A stretch of 17,963 nucleotides of DNA from CAYYRI01 sp964474185 (GTDB taxonomy: Bacteria; Patescibacteriota; Minisyncoccia; Minisyncoccales; RBG-13-42-11). Below, piece by piece: positions 1 through 8,938 of the stretch (its first letter is position 1; the number at the start of each line of letters is the position of its first letter). Position numbers and translations under genes: made by a program. Location of the stretch: contig CAYYRI010000007.1 in assembly GCA_964474185.1 (NCBI GenBank), positions 1-17,963 of the forward strand. The letters are read 5' to 3'. The notes beneath the pieces are model-generated. The model saw only the letters and a list, made by a program, of their open reading frames with translations, searched no databases and had not been told where the DNA came from.

Positions 1-14
1 AAAGAAAAACGCTT

Positions 15-854
15 ATGTTAATTGACACCCACGCTCATTTGAATTTCTCGGCCTATAAAAACGACGTTAGTGAAGTTATAAAAAGAACTTTAGACAATGA
101 TGTTTGGATGATAAACGTAGGTTCCCAGTATTCCACCTCAAGAAGGGCGGTGGAGATTGCCGGGAAATACGAAAGGGGCGTCTATGCGGCGGTGGGGTTG
201 CATCCTATTCATGTTTGCGAAGAAGAATTTTATTATGAAGAATATAAAGAACTGGCGAAATCGTCCAAAGTGGTGGCAATCGGTGAAATTGGTTTTGATT
301 ACTGGTACCGGCCAAAAACCAATGTCAGATTGGAACAGTTTAAGCAAAGGCAAAAGGAGGCTTTTGAAAAACAACTGGAATTGGCGGAAGAATTGAATTT
401 ACCGATTATCTTTCATTGTCGAGTGGCGCATGAAGATTTGATCAATATACTGAATACCAGATACAGTATACAAAATACGAAATTAAAAGGCGTTATCCAT
501 TGTTTTACCGGTACTTGGGAAGAAGCAAAAAAATATCTGGATATGGGGTTCCATCTCGGTTTTAACGGAATTGTATTCAAGTTGGACCTGGATGAGGTGA
601 TTGAAAAAACTCCTCTTGAACAAATGGTGGTTGAAACCGACTGCCCCTATCTAACGCCGCCGCCCATGGCGGGAAGAAACGAGCCCCTGTATGTGAAATA
701 CGTTGCCGAGAAAATTGCAAAAATTAAGAATATTAGGGCGAAGAGAACTTTGTTCTCTTCTTCACCTTCGTTTTCGCTTCGTGAAAACTCGGTTTTTGAA
801 GAAATATCAGAAATCACCGCTGAGAACGCTAAAAAATTGTTTAATTTAATCTAA
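15..854 (+). CDS. tatD: TatD-family metal-dependent hydrolase (DNase) with in-frame insertion
   Basis: TatD-type amidohydrolase-fold nuclease, expected to cut DNA with divalent metal; family members act in DNA repair or turnover. Visible metal-site residues are H6 and H8 (DTHAHL), E91 (GEIGFDY), H134 (IFHCR), H162 (GVIHCF) and D209 (VETDCPY), so the active site looks intact. At 279 aa it is longer than the usual 255-265. The excess lies mainly at residues 241-260, between KIKNI and FEEISEI, where relatives run straight through; this stretch is encoded by a palindromic element (737-793). A shorter possible expansion lies near residues 148-155. The ATG at 15 starts just before the conserved first strand; no Shine-Dalgarno sequence is seen. 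leuS begins immediately after its stop codon, so the two are probably cotranscribed. TatD-family membership is firm; the biological role is inferred. Confidence 0.93.
   Translation: MLIDTHAHLNFSAYKNDVSEVIKRTLDNDVWMINVGSQYSTSRRAVEIAGKYERGVYAAVGLHPIHVCEEEFYYEEYKELAKSSKVVAIGEIGFDYWYRPKTNVRLEQFKQRQKEAFEKQLELAEELNLPIIFHCRVAHEDLINILNTRYSIQNTKLKGVIHCFTGTWEEAKKYLDMGFHLGFNGIVFKLDLDEVIEKTPLEQMVVETDCPYLTPPPMAGRNEPLYVKYVAEKIAKIKNIRAKRTLFSSSPSFSLRENSVFEEISEITAENAKKLFNLI
737..793 (-). repeat. Two-hairpin palindromic element, copy 1 (inside tatD)
   Basis: Read on the minus strand, hairpin 1 has outer stem ACC/GGT (791-793 with 764-766), an internal loop GA/GAA, inner stem GTTTTC/GAAAAC and a 7-nt loop. Next come the spacer GAA (761-763), hairpin 2 with arms GAAGAGAAC/GTTCTCTTC around a 3-nt loop (740-760, 9 bp perfect), and the tail GCC (737-739). 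It encodes tatD residues 241-260 and leaves the frame open. It shares its architecture with the copies at 8876, 14665 and 16025. Its orientation is antisense to tatD. Confidence 0.82.
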
Positions 855-3313
855 ATGGAAAATTACAATCCTCAAAAAATAGAGCCAAAGTGGCAGAAAA
901 TTTGGGAAGAAAAGAAACTATACGAAGCAGAGGATTTTTCCAAAAAACCAAGAAATACATTTTGATCGAATTTCCCTATCCTTCGGGAGAGGGCCTTCAT
1001 GTCGGCCACATAAGAAGTTATTCCGCCTTAGACGCCATCTCGCGCAAAAAGAGAATGGAAGGGTTTAATGTTTTATATCCGATCGGCTGGGACGCTTTCG
1101 GTTTGCCGACGGAAAATTACGCGATAAAAACGGGCATCCACCCTAAGGTGGCGACGGAAAAAAACATAGCTAATTTCAAAAGACAGTTGAAATCCTTGGG
1201 CTTATCTTTTGATTGGTCGAGGGAAATCAATACCACGGATCCCAAATATTACAAATGGACTCAATGGATTTTTCTTAAACTTTTTGAAAAGGGATTGGCC
1301 TATCAGTCCGAAATCCCGGTAAACTGGTGTCCATCCTGCAAAATCGGTCTGGCCAACGAAGAGGTGGTTGCAGGATCGTGCGAGAGGTGCGGAACCGAAG
1401 CGGAAAAGAAAACCTTAAAACAATGGATGATAAAAATTACGGCTTATGCCGACAGATTAATCGAGGACTTGGAAAAAGTGGATTATTTGGAAAAAATAAA
1501 AACCCAGCAGAAAAACTGGATCGGGAAAAGTCACGGTACGGAAATTGATTTTAAAGCAGAAAATTCTCAGGATATTATAAAAGTCTTTACAACCAGAGCC
1601 GATACTATTTTTGGAGTAACGGCCGTTGTTTTAGCACCTGAACACCCATTGGTTGAAAAGTTAATCACCGGAGAAAACAGAGAAAAAGTAATAAAATATA
1701 TTGCCGATGCAAAAAAGAAAAGCGATTTTGAAAGGGAGAAATTGGAAAAAGAAAAAACCGGAGTTTTTACCGGTTCATTCTGCATAAATCCTGCCAATAC
1801 AGAAAAAGTGCCCGTCTGGGTCGGAGATTACGTCATATCTTCTTACGGCGGAGGCGCGGTAATGATGGTTCCGGCTCATGATCAGAGGGATTTCGAATTT
1901 GCCCAAAAATATAATTTACCAAACAAAATGGTAGTATGTCCATTTTATCCCAAACCTATTTGTCCGATTTTAGACAAGGCTTACGAAGATGAGGGACATT
2001 TAGTCGGTTCGGGAGAATTTGACGGTTTGTCTTCAAAAGAGGCTATCCAAAAAATTACCGAGTGGCTGGAGAAAAAAGGATTGGGCAAGGGAACAATCCA
2101 ATATAAATTACGCGATTGGGTTTTTTCAAGGCAGCATTATTGGGGAGAGCCCATTCCGATTATTCACTGCCCGAAATGCGGAGCTGTGCCGGTCTCTGAA
2201 AAAAATTTGCCGGTAGAACTTCCTTATGTTGAAAAATATCAGCCGACGGGAACTGGTGAATCGCCGTTAGCTCAAATTTCTGAATGGGTAAACATAAAAT
2301 GCCCGAAATGCGGCGGTCGGGGGAAAAGAGAAACAGACACTATGCCGAACTGGGCGGGTTCCAACTGGTATTATGTGCGTTATTGCGATCCTAAAAATGG
2401 AAAGCAATTAGCCGATCCTGAAAAATTAAAATACTGGATGCCGGTCGATTGGTATAACGGCGGCATGGAACACACCACTTTGCACCTTTTGTATTCCCGT
2501 TTCATTTACAAGTTTCTTTTTGATATCGGAGCGGTTCCCCAATTGGAGCCCTACCAAAAAAGAACTTCCCACGGGGTAGTCTTGGCCGAAGACGGCAGAA
2601 AAATGTCAAAATCTTTTGGTAACGTGGTCAACCCGGATGAAATAGTGAACCAGTACGGAGCAGACACGCTTCGGCTTTACGAAATGTTTATGGGTCCTTT
2701 TGACCAGGCGATCGCTTGGAGCATCCAAGGATTGAAAGGATGCTACAGATTTTTGGAAAGATTCTGGGATTTCGCGGAAACAATAAAAGAAATCCAACCG
2801 AAAGGCGTTGAGACCGGGAAAGATGGCAAGGTTATTTTGAACAAAACCATAAAAAAAATAAGCGATGATATTGAGAGTTGTAATTTTAATACGGTCATCA
2901 GCTCTTTAATGGAATTGTTGAATTTTTTCAGCAAGGAAGGAAAAGATAAATTGGGGAAATATGTCAATTATAACGGGATTGCGGCCGAAGACCTCGAAAA
3001 ATTTTTGATTATTCTTTCTCCCGTTGCTCCTCATATTTCAGAAGAGCTTTGGCAAGGATTGGGGCACCGAAAAAGCATATTTTTGGAAAAATGGCCGGAA
3101 GCCGATCCGGAATTCCTCAAAGAGGAATCGGTTACTCTCGTTATCCAAATTAACGGCAAGGTTCGGGAAAAAATTGAGGTCTCGGTTAATATCTCCGAAG
3201 AAGAAGCCAAAGCCCTTGCAATTTCTCAGAAAAATGTTATAAAATGGACACAGGGTAAAGAAATCAAGAAAATTATCTTTGTACCGGGAAAATTAATTAA
3301 CATCGTAGTTTAA
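855..3313 (+). CDS. leuS: Leucyl-tRNA synthetase, with a one-base frameshift near the N-terminus
   Basis: Class I leucyl-tRNA synthetase, which charges tRNA-Leu. Two frames make up the gene. The ATG at 855 gives a typical LeuRS start (MENYNPQKIEPKWQKIW) but reaches a TGA at 963. The rest of the protein, from KKYILIEFPYPSGEG onward, is in another frame that is open from about 890 to 3313. Joining them requires one extra base near the A6 run at 942-947 or the T5 run at 935-939; the repaired protein is about 819 aa. It then shows HVGH (about 49-52), Cys pairs CPSC and CERC, the CP1 editing domain with TTRADTIFG and AHDQRDFEF, another CPKC pair set, and KMSKS (about 583-587). A GTG at 890 gives an open frame but not the conserved N-terminus. 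The start abuts the tatD stop, and glmS follows after 2 nt. The family call is certain; whether the shift is real, an error or recoded is open. Confidence 0.93.
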
Positions 3314-3315
3314 CT

Positions 3316-5145
3316 ATGTGCGGCATTGTAGGATACATCTCTAAAAACGAAAATCCCAATTCTCTCAGATCGGGGATAGAAGCACTGAAAAGGCTGGAAT
3401 ACCGCGGTTATGATTCCGCCGGTTTTGCTTTTTGGAATGGAGAAAAGAAAGAGATTTTCTGTCAAAAGGCAGTGGGGAAAATCGCCAAACTGGAAGAGAA
3501 AATGAATAACGGCAATAATTATGTTCCGGCGAATCCTCTTATTTTACATACCCGCTGGGCGACAACCGGTCAGGTTACCGAAGCCAACGCCCATCCCCAT
3601 TGCGATTGCCAAAAGAATATCTGGCTGGTTCATAATGGAATTATTGAAAATTATCAGTCCTTAAAAGAAGAATTGCGAAAAGAAGGGCATAAATTTATTT
3701 CGGAAACCGATACCGAAGTTTTGGCCCATCTTATCGAAAAATTCTTTCAGGGAAATTTGGAAGAAGCGGTAAGAAAAGCCCTGGGCTATGTAAAGGGAAC
3801 TTATGGAATAGCCGTAATTTCCAAAGACGACCCCAATAAAATTGTTGCCGCTCGTCTTTCCAGTCCTTTGCTTGTGGGGCTGGGAGAAAATGAATATCTG
3901 GTCGCTTCTGACCCCGCGGCAGTTATCGCCCATACAAATAAAGTTATTTATCTTGATGACCGGGAAATAGTCACCATTACCCCGGAAAAATTTTTCATTA
4001 TTAAAGAAAAAAAACCAGAACAAATTGAATGGAATTTGGAAGACGCCCAGAAAGGCGGCTATCCTCATTTTATGCTGAAAGAAATAATGGAACAGCCAGA
4101 ATCCATACAAAATTCCATAAGGGGAAGGCTGGTTTTCGAAGAAGGAAAGGCGAAATTGGGGGGACTGGCCTCGGTTCAAAACAAATTAAGAGAAATAGAG
4201 AGAATAAATATTGTCGCCTGCGGTACGGCCTATTATGCAGGTTTGGTCGGGGAATATATGCTGGAAGAATATGCCGGCATTCCCACCGAGGTGGATTTGG
4301 CTTCCGAATTCCGTTACCGAAAACCGATTCTGGACAAGAAAACCGCCGTTATCGCCATTTCTCAGTCCGGAGAAACGGCAGATACTTTGGGAGCTTTGAA
4401 AGAGGCAAAAGAAAAAGGGGTGTTGACCTTGGGAATTGTGAATACGGTCGGTTCTTCGGTCGTCAGGGAAACGGATGCCGGTATTTATAATCATACAGGT
4501 CCCGAAATCGGAGTTGCTTCGACCAAGGCACTCACTTCTCAGATATCGATTTTAGCCCTTCTGACTTTATTTTTAGGCAGACAGCGCCAATTGTCTTTGG
4601 TGATGGGACAGAGAATCGCCAAAGAGCTCTCGAAAATTCCCGAGCTTGTAAAAAAAGTTTTAGAACAGGATTCTCAGATAAAAAAACTGGCCGAGAAATA
4701 CAAGGATTTCGATAACTTTTTATATCTCGGCAGAAAATATAATTATCCCGTTGCTCTGGAGGGAGCTTTGAAACTCAAGGAAATATCCTATATCCATTCC
4801 GAAGGTTGTAGCGCCGGAGAAATGAAACACGGCCCCATAGCTTTGATTGACGAGAAATTCCCGACCTTTGCGATTGCGCCATCGGATTCGGTTTATGAAA
4901 AGATGATTTCCAATATTGAGGAAATTAAGGCAAGGAAGGGCCAGATAATCGCCATAGCGACCGAAGGGAACGAAGATATCAAGAAGGTTGCCGACGACGT
5001 AATTTATATACCGAAAACCCTGGAAATGCTGACTCCGATTCTCAGCGTCATACCTCTGCAGCTTTTTGCTTATCACGTGGCGGTCCTCCGCGGTTGCGAC
5101 GTGGATAAACCGAGGAATTTAGCAAAATCAGTAACAGTGGAGTAA
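3316..5145 (+). CDS. glmS: Glutamine--fructose-6-phosphate aminotransferase (isomerizing)
   Basis: Makes glucosamine-6-phosphate from fructose-6-phosphate and glutamine, the first committed step to UDP-GlcNAc. The protein begins MCGIVGYI, so Cys2 becomes the N-terminal nucleophile of the class II glutamine amidotransferase domain (about residues 2-220; the HTRWATTG and HNGIIENY signatures are present). Two SIS sugar-isomerase domains follow (about 285-430 and 455-600; motifs ACGTAYYAG, SQSGETADT, GPEIGVASTKA, EGCSAGEMKHGPIALI). The C-terminus DVDKPRNLAKSVTVE is the conserved lid segment. At 609 aa it matches the family length, with no sign of damage. It starts 2 nt after the leuS stop with no clear Shine-Dalgarno, so translation coupling is likely. 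No glmS ribozyme is seen upstream; the gene is embedded in the run. Confidence 0.98.
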   Translation: MCGIVGYISKNENPNSLRSGIEALKRLEYRGYDSAGFAFWNGEKKEIFCQKAVGKIAKLEEKMNNGNNYVPANPLILHTRWATTGQVTEANAHPHCDCQKNIWLVHNGIIENYQSLKEELRKEGHKFISETDTEVLAHLIEKFFQGNLEEAVRKALGYVKGTYGIAVISKDDPNKIVAARLSSPLLVGLGENEYLVASDPAAVIAHTNKVIYLDDREIVTITPEKFFIIKEKKPEQIEWNLEDAQKGGYPHFMLKEIMEQPESIQNSIRGRLVFEEGKAKLGGLASVQNKLREIERINIVACGTAYYAGLVGEYMLEEYAGIPTEVDLASEFRYRKPILDKKTAVIAISQSGETADTLGALKEAKEKGVLTLGIVNTVGSSVVRETDAGIYNHTGPEIGVASTKALTSQISILALLTLFLGRQRQLSLVMGQRIAKELSKIPELVKKVLEQDSQIKKLAEKYKDFDNFLYLGRKYNYPVALEGALKLKEISYIHSEGCSAGEMKHGPIALIDEKFPTFAIAPSDSVYEKMISNIEEIKARKGQIIAIATEGNEDIKKVADDVIYIPKTLEMLTPILSVIPLQLFAYHVAVLRGCDVDKPRNLAKSVTVE

Positions 5146-5153
5146 TTTTTATT

Positions 5154-6764
5154 GTGGAAAAAGTAATTTTAATCGGAGGAAGAGCCGGCCAGGGGTCGGC
5201 GGTTACCTCTAATTTTATAGGGAAAATATTCTGTCATTTGGGATTTTATGTTTTTAATTACCGAGACTACCCCTCTTTGATCAGGGGCGGTCATAATTTT
5301 AATATTTTAAGGATTTCAGATAAGCCGGTTTTTTCCCAAAAGGAAAAATGCGATATTATTTTGGCTTTCGACCAAAAAACAATAGACCTCCACCGGAAAA
5401 AATTAAATAAGAAAGGCATTATTTTGCGCTCTTTTGATTTTGAGCCCGTCTTAAAAAAAATCGGCGGGCCAAAAATTTTAGAAAATGATATTTTAATCGG
5501 GTCCTTGTTCAAATATTTTAGCGTAGCCAAAGAAGTCCTGATTCGGGAGGCTGAAAAAGAATTCCCAAAGGATAATGAATTAATTAAAAAAGCCATTGTC
5601 GCCGGATACGATTTGACCAAGAACAAGGAAAAATTGATTAGCAAGGGCGGGGTGAAATATTTTCTTACGGGAACCGACGGCGTGGCCTTAGGAGCGATAG
5701 CTTCGGGACTGGATATCTATTTTGCCTATCCGATGACTCCAACCACCCCGCTTTTAAATTTTTTAGCCAAAAAACAATCAAGGCATAATATATTAACTTT
5801 TCAACCGGAAGATGAAATCAGCGTTATTAATGCGGCCTTAGGCGCTTCCTTTGGCGGAGCCAAAGTAATGGTGGGAACTTCCGGAGGAGGATTTGCCTTA
5901 ATGACTGAAGCCGTCAGTCTTGCCGGCATGGCCGAATTGCCCTTGGTAATTTACTTAGGACAGAGAACTGCTCCCTCAAGCGGCATTCCGACCTATACAG
6001 GTCAGGGTGATTTAAAATTCGCTTTGAATGCCGGTCACGGAGAATTTCCCAGAATTGTCGTTGCCCCCGGCGATCCCCAGGAAGCCATTTTCAGAACCCA
6101 AGAGGCCTTTTATTTATCTTCAAAATACAGGATACCGGCGATTATTCTGAGCGATAAGCATTTGGCGGAAAGCAATTATAGTTTTGATAAAATAGAGCGG
6201 TCTCCGCTGATCAGCCCGAAGATTGCAGAAAATATGCCCGAGAATTATAAAAGTTATACGATTACAAAAAACGGAGTCTCTCCCGTGTTTTTCCCGGGAC
6301 AGGGTCCCGTCGTCAGAGTTAACAGCTACGAACATGACGATGAAGGCAACACTACGGAGAATCCAATTTGGGCAGAAAAAATGAACGATAAGAGATTTAA
6401 AAAACTTCCTTATCTTAAAAAAGAAATTGATAAATTTAATCCCGTCAGCTTGTATGGCAAAGGAAAAAATTTGATAATCGGCTGGGGTTCGACCAAAGGC
6501 GCGATTGTCGACGCTTTGCCGGAAATTAAAAATTACAGGTTTTTACAGGTGTCTTATATGAGTCCTTTTCCCAAGGAGCAGGTTTTGAAAGAAATTAAAA
6601 AATCAAAGAAAGTGGTTTTAGTTGAAAATAATGTTACGGGATTGCTGGGAGATGTCATTGCCGAGCAGACAGGATTTATTATCAAAAACAAAATATTAAA
6701 ATACGACGCCAGGCCGTTTGATACCGAATTTTTAATTAAAAAAATATGGACATTCAAGAATTAA
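5154..6764 (+). CDS. korA: 2-oxoacid:ferredoxin oxidoreductase, fused gamma-alpha subunit
   Basis: Part of a thiamine-dependent oxidoreductase that converts a 2-oxoacid and CoA to acyl-CoA and CO2 with reduction of ferredoxin. The N-terminal 175 or so residues are the gamma domain (GGRAGQGSAVTSNFIGK, RDYPSLIRGGHNF). From about residue 183 the alpha (pyrimidine-binding) domain follows (GTDGVALGAIASGLDIYFAYPMTP split over KYFLTG onward, then FQPEDEISVINAALGASFGGAKVMVGTSGGGFALM). The C-terminal part (about 450-536) resembles the transketolase C-like domain. Domain order and 536 aa fit the fused alpha-type subunits found in many bacteria. The start is taken as GTG at 5154; a GGAG lies 11 nt upstream. 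Its 3' end overlaps korB by 19 nt. The exact substrate (pyruvate, 2-oxoglutarate or other) cannot be told from the sequence; the symbol names the family only. No ferredoxin gene is in the window. Confidence 0.9.
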   Translation: MEKVILIGGRAGQGSAVTSNFIGKIFCHLGFYVFNYRDYPSLIRGGHNFNILRISDKPVFSQKEKCDIILAFDQKTIDLHRKKLNKKGIILRSFDFEPVLKKIGGPKILENDILIGSLFKYFSVAKEVLIREAEKEFPKDNELIKKAIVAGYDLTKNKEKLISKGGVKYFLTGTDGVALGAIASGLDIYFAYPMTPTTPLLNFLAKKQSRHNILTFQPEDEISVINAALGASFGGAKVMVGTSGGGFALMTEAVSLAGMAELPLVIYLGQRTAPSSGIPTYTGQGDLKFALNAGHGEFPRIVVAPGDPQEAIFRTQEAFYLSSKYRIPAIILSDKHLAESNYSFDKIERSPLISPKIAENMPENYKSYTITKNGVSPVFFPGQGPVVRVNSYEHDDEGNTTENPIWAEKMNDKRFKKLPYLKKEIDKFNPVSLYGKGKNLIIGWGSTKGAIVDALPEIKNYRFLQVSYMSPFPKEQVLKEIKKSKKVVLVENNVTGLLGDVIAEQTGFIIKNKILKYDARPFDTEFLIKKIWTFKN

Positions 6765-7618
6765 ATACAAAAGCAGAAAACACCTGGTGCCCCGGATGCC
6801 CCAATTTCATGATTTTGCAGTCTTTTAAGGAAGCAGTAGCCGAATTGGCAGATGCAAATAAAATCAAGATAAAAAATACGGCGATTGTAACCGGGATTGG
6901 CTGCCACGCCAAGATTTTTGATTATGTAAATCTTAACAGCTTTTCCGGACTTCACGGCAGGGTTTTGCCGACTTTGCTGGGAGTGAAAATGTCTAATCCA
7001 GAGTTGAAAGTGATCGGATTTGGCGGAGACGGCGATACTTTTTCTGAAGGCGCTTCTCATTTTATTCATGCCTGCCGGCGCAATGCCGATTTAACAATGG
7101 TTGTCCACAACAATCAGGTGTTCGCTTTGACGGTTGGTCAGCCGACACCTACTTCGGAAAGAGGGTTTCTTGACGGTTATCCGCCCCCGGGAGTGACAGA
7201 TCAGCCCTTAAACCCGATAGCTTTGGCCTTAATAAATGGAGCGACTTTTGTGGCCAGAACATATGCCCTGGATAAAGGGCACTTAAAAGCTATTTTAAAA
7301 CAAGCGATAGAACATAAGGGATTTTCTTTCGTTGATATTCTTCAGCCCTGCATTATATTCCATAATGTTGTTCCTTATTTCCAAAAAAATGTTTATAAAT
7401 TAGACAAGAATTATAATCCCTCCAATTTTAAAGCAGCTTTGGAAAAAGCCTTAGAATGGGACTATTGTTTTGATAAAGGAACCAAAGTCCCTATCGGAGT
7501 ATTCTACCAAATCAAAAAACCGACATTTGAAGAACAATTGTCGGTTCCGGATAATCCTTGGTATAAAACAGAAAGGAAAATAAACTGGAAAGAAATGACC
7601 GAAGAATTTAAATCTTAA
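6746..7618 (+). CDS. korB: 2-oxoacid:ferredoxin oxidoreductase, beta (TPP-binding) subunit
   Basis: Catalytic partner of the preceding fused subunit. It carries the thiamine diphosphate/Mg site: GGDGD at residues 93-97 followed by the VHNNQVFALTVGQ stretch (about 120-132). Four cysteines sit where the [4Fe-4S] ligands of this family are expected: C15 and C18 (WCPGCPN), C53 (GIGCHAK) and C202 (LQPC). The active site and cluster therefore look complete. At 290 aa it has the normal length for a stand-alone beta subunit. It overlaps korA by 19 nt, which points to translation coupling and a fixed subunit ratio. Its stop codon overlaps the murA stop codon on the opposite strand, and no convincing terminator separates the two convergent units. 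Substrate specificity is not determined. Confidence 0.93.
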   Translation: MDIQELNTKAENTWCPGCPNFMILQSFKEAVAELADANKIKIKNTAIVTGIGCHAKIFDYVNLNSFSGLHGRVLPTLLGVKMSNPELKVIGFGGDGDTFSEGASHFIHACRRNADLTMVVHNNQVFALTVGQPTPTSERGFLDGYPPPGVTDQPLNPIALALINGATFVARTYALDKGHLKAILKQAIEHKGFSFVDILQPCIIFHNVVPYFQKNVYKLDKNYNPSNFKAALEKALEWDYCFDKGTKVPIGVFYQIKKPTFEEQLSVPDNPWYKTERKINWKEMTEEFKS

Positions 7619-8877
7619 ACCTTCTCGATTTTCGCGCCGAGATTCCTTAACTTTTCGTCGAATCTTTCGTATCCTCTTTCAATTTGGGAAACGTTTCCTA
7701 TTTGAGTTTCTCCTTTGGCGCATAGCCCAGCCAAGATTAAGGAAGCCCCCGCCCTGATATCCAGGGCGCTTATTTTATTTCCGATTAATTCTGTTTTTCC
7801 GAAAATCAGAGCCCGATGGGGATCGGTAATTTCAATATCCGCCCCCATTTTCCTTAATTCATGCAAATATTGAAAACGATTTTCGTATAAAGGATCGTGG
7901 ATCAAAGACCTTCCTTCAGCTTGCGTCAATAAAACCGAAATCTGGGGCTGTAAATCAGTCGGAAAACCGGGATAGGGAAGAACCTGGATTTTCGTTGCCT
8001 TAAAACCCAGGTTTGACGGCCTTACTGAAATCGTATTGCCGGAAACCTCAAAATTCACTCCGATTTCTTTCATTTTGTCCAGAAACGATACCAAATGCTC
8101 GGGATTTACATTATTTATCTTTCCATTTCCGCCGGTAACGGCAAAAGCAATCAAAAAAGTTCCAACTTCCAAGGGGTCGGGACAAATTGAAAATTCGGCT
8201 CCATTTAAATCGTTTCCGCTTTCAATCGTAATCGCGTGAGTGCCGATTCCTTCAACGTTAACCCCCATTTTTTGGAGCATAATTCCCAAATCCTGGACTT
8301 GGGGTTCGGCTGCCGTCAATTCAATCCTTGTTTTCCCTTTTGCCGAAGAGGCCACCATCATTAAAATTTCCGTGGCGGAAACCGAAAACTCTTTCAAGAT
8401 AATTTGTTTCCCTTCCAGATTTTCCGGCGCTTCAAAATGATAAAATCCCTCTTTTTCCTCAACTTTTACGCCGAAATCTTTTAAGGCCCGAATATGGGTC
8501 AAGATTGGCCGGAGGCCGATCTTATCTCCTCCCGGGTGGGGGACTTTGAATTTTTTAAATCTTGCCAAGAGGGGTCCGATCAATAAAACCGAAAGTCTCA
8601 TTTTTTCGAATAAATCAGCGGGGATTTTTTCAGGGCTGATGTTCGCCGGATCTATTTTAATTTTTTTCTCTCCGAGCCACTCGATTCCGGCGCCCATTTG
8701 TTTTAATATCTCTATTTGGTCTAGAACATCGGTTACCAGGGGCAAATTATCGATAATTGACGGCTTTTCAGAAAGCAAAACAGCGGCTAAGATCGCTCCA
8801 GCCGAATTTTTATAACCTGAAATTTCCACTGAACCTGAAAGCGGAACTCCGCCTTGTATCACAAATTTATCAGACAT
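7615..8877 (-). CDS. murA: UDP-N-acetylglucosamine 1-carboxyvinyltransferase (MurA, Asp type)
   Basis: Transfers enolpyruvate from PEP to UDP-GlcNAc, the first committed step of peptidoglycan precursor synthesis in the cytoplasm. The EPSP-synthase-like fold is evident along the whole length: the SGYKNSAGAI start region with the conserved Lys-Asn, the FEKMRLS motif, PGGDKIGLRP in the catalytic loop and the C-terminal RAGASLILAGL and IERGYERFDEKL motifs. The catalytic-loop residue that is Cys in Escherichia coli is Asp here (D118 counting from the ATG), the form associated with fosfomycin insensitivity. An in-frame TTG at 8880 is possible, but the ATG at 8877 is the better start. A two-hairpin element abuts this start codon, and no Shine-Dalgarno is visible. 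It is convergent with korB and divergent from yvcK. Confidence 0.96.
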   Translation of the reverse strand: MSDKFVIQGGVPLSGSVEISGYKNSAGAILAAVLLSEKPSIIDNLPLVTDVLDQIEILKQMGAGIEWLGEKKIKIDPANISPEKIPADLFEKMRLSVLLIGPLLARFKKFKVPHPGGDKIGLRPILTHIRALKDFGVKVEEKEGFYHFEAPENLEGKQIILKEFSVSATEILMMVASSAKGKTRIELTAAEPQVQDLGIMLQKMGVNVEGIGTHAITIESGNDLNGAEFSICPDPLEVGTFLIAFAVTGGNGKINNVNPEHLVSFLDKMKEIGVNFEVSGNTISVRPSNLGFKATKIQVLPYPGFPTDLQPQISVLLTQAEGRSLIHDPLYENRFQYLHELRKMGADIEITDPHRALIFGKTELIGNKISALDIRAGASLILAGLCAKGETQIGNVSQIERGYERFDEKLRNLGAKIEKV

Positions 8878-8930
8878 CAAGATTTTAATTTATTAAAATC
8901 GCAGATGGAAAAGAGATTTATCTCTTTGAC
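8876..8930 (+). repeat. Two-hairpin palindromic element, copy 2 (murA start / murA-yvcK intergenic)
   Basis: On the plus strand, hairpin 1 has outer stem ATC/GAT (8876-8878 with 8904-8906), internal loop AA/GCA, and inner arms GATTTTAA/TTAAAATC around TTTA. The spacer GGA (8907-8909) follows, then hairpin 2 with arms AAAGAGA/TCTCTTT and loop TTTA (8910-8927), then the tail GAC. Its left edge overlaps two bases of the murA start codon. In a murA transcript it would form the 5' leader; it is upstream of yvcK in sense orientation. Confidence 0.75.
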
Positions 8931-8938
8931 TATTTTTC

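Noticed and set aside
890..965. GTG at 890 as the natural leuS start
   Set aside because: It opens the long frame, but the residues before KKYILIEF match nothing in LeuRS, whereas the frame from 855 does. It may act only as a rescue start.
3661..4179. A 172-codon open frame on the minus strand opposite glmS
   Set aside because: It is rich in Phe and Asn with no recognisable motif and lies fully within a firmly identified gene; it is a shadow frame.
7615..7645. TCTCG/CGAGA palindrome at the murA 3' end as terminator of korB
   Set aside because: The stem is 5 bp with a 10-nt loop and no U-run right after it; too weak to call.
8926..8931. TTGACT at the tail of copy 2 as the -35 of yvcK
   Set aside because: No good -10 is found 15-19 nt downstream; TTTAAT is 23 nt away.
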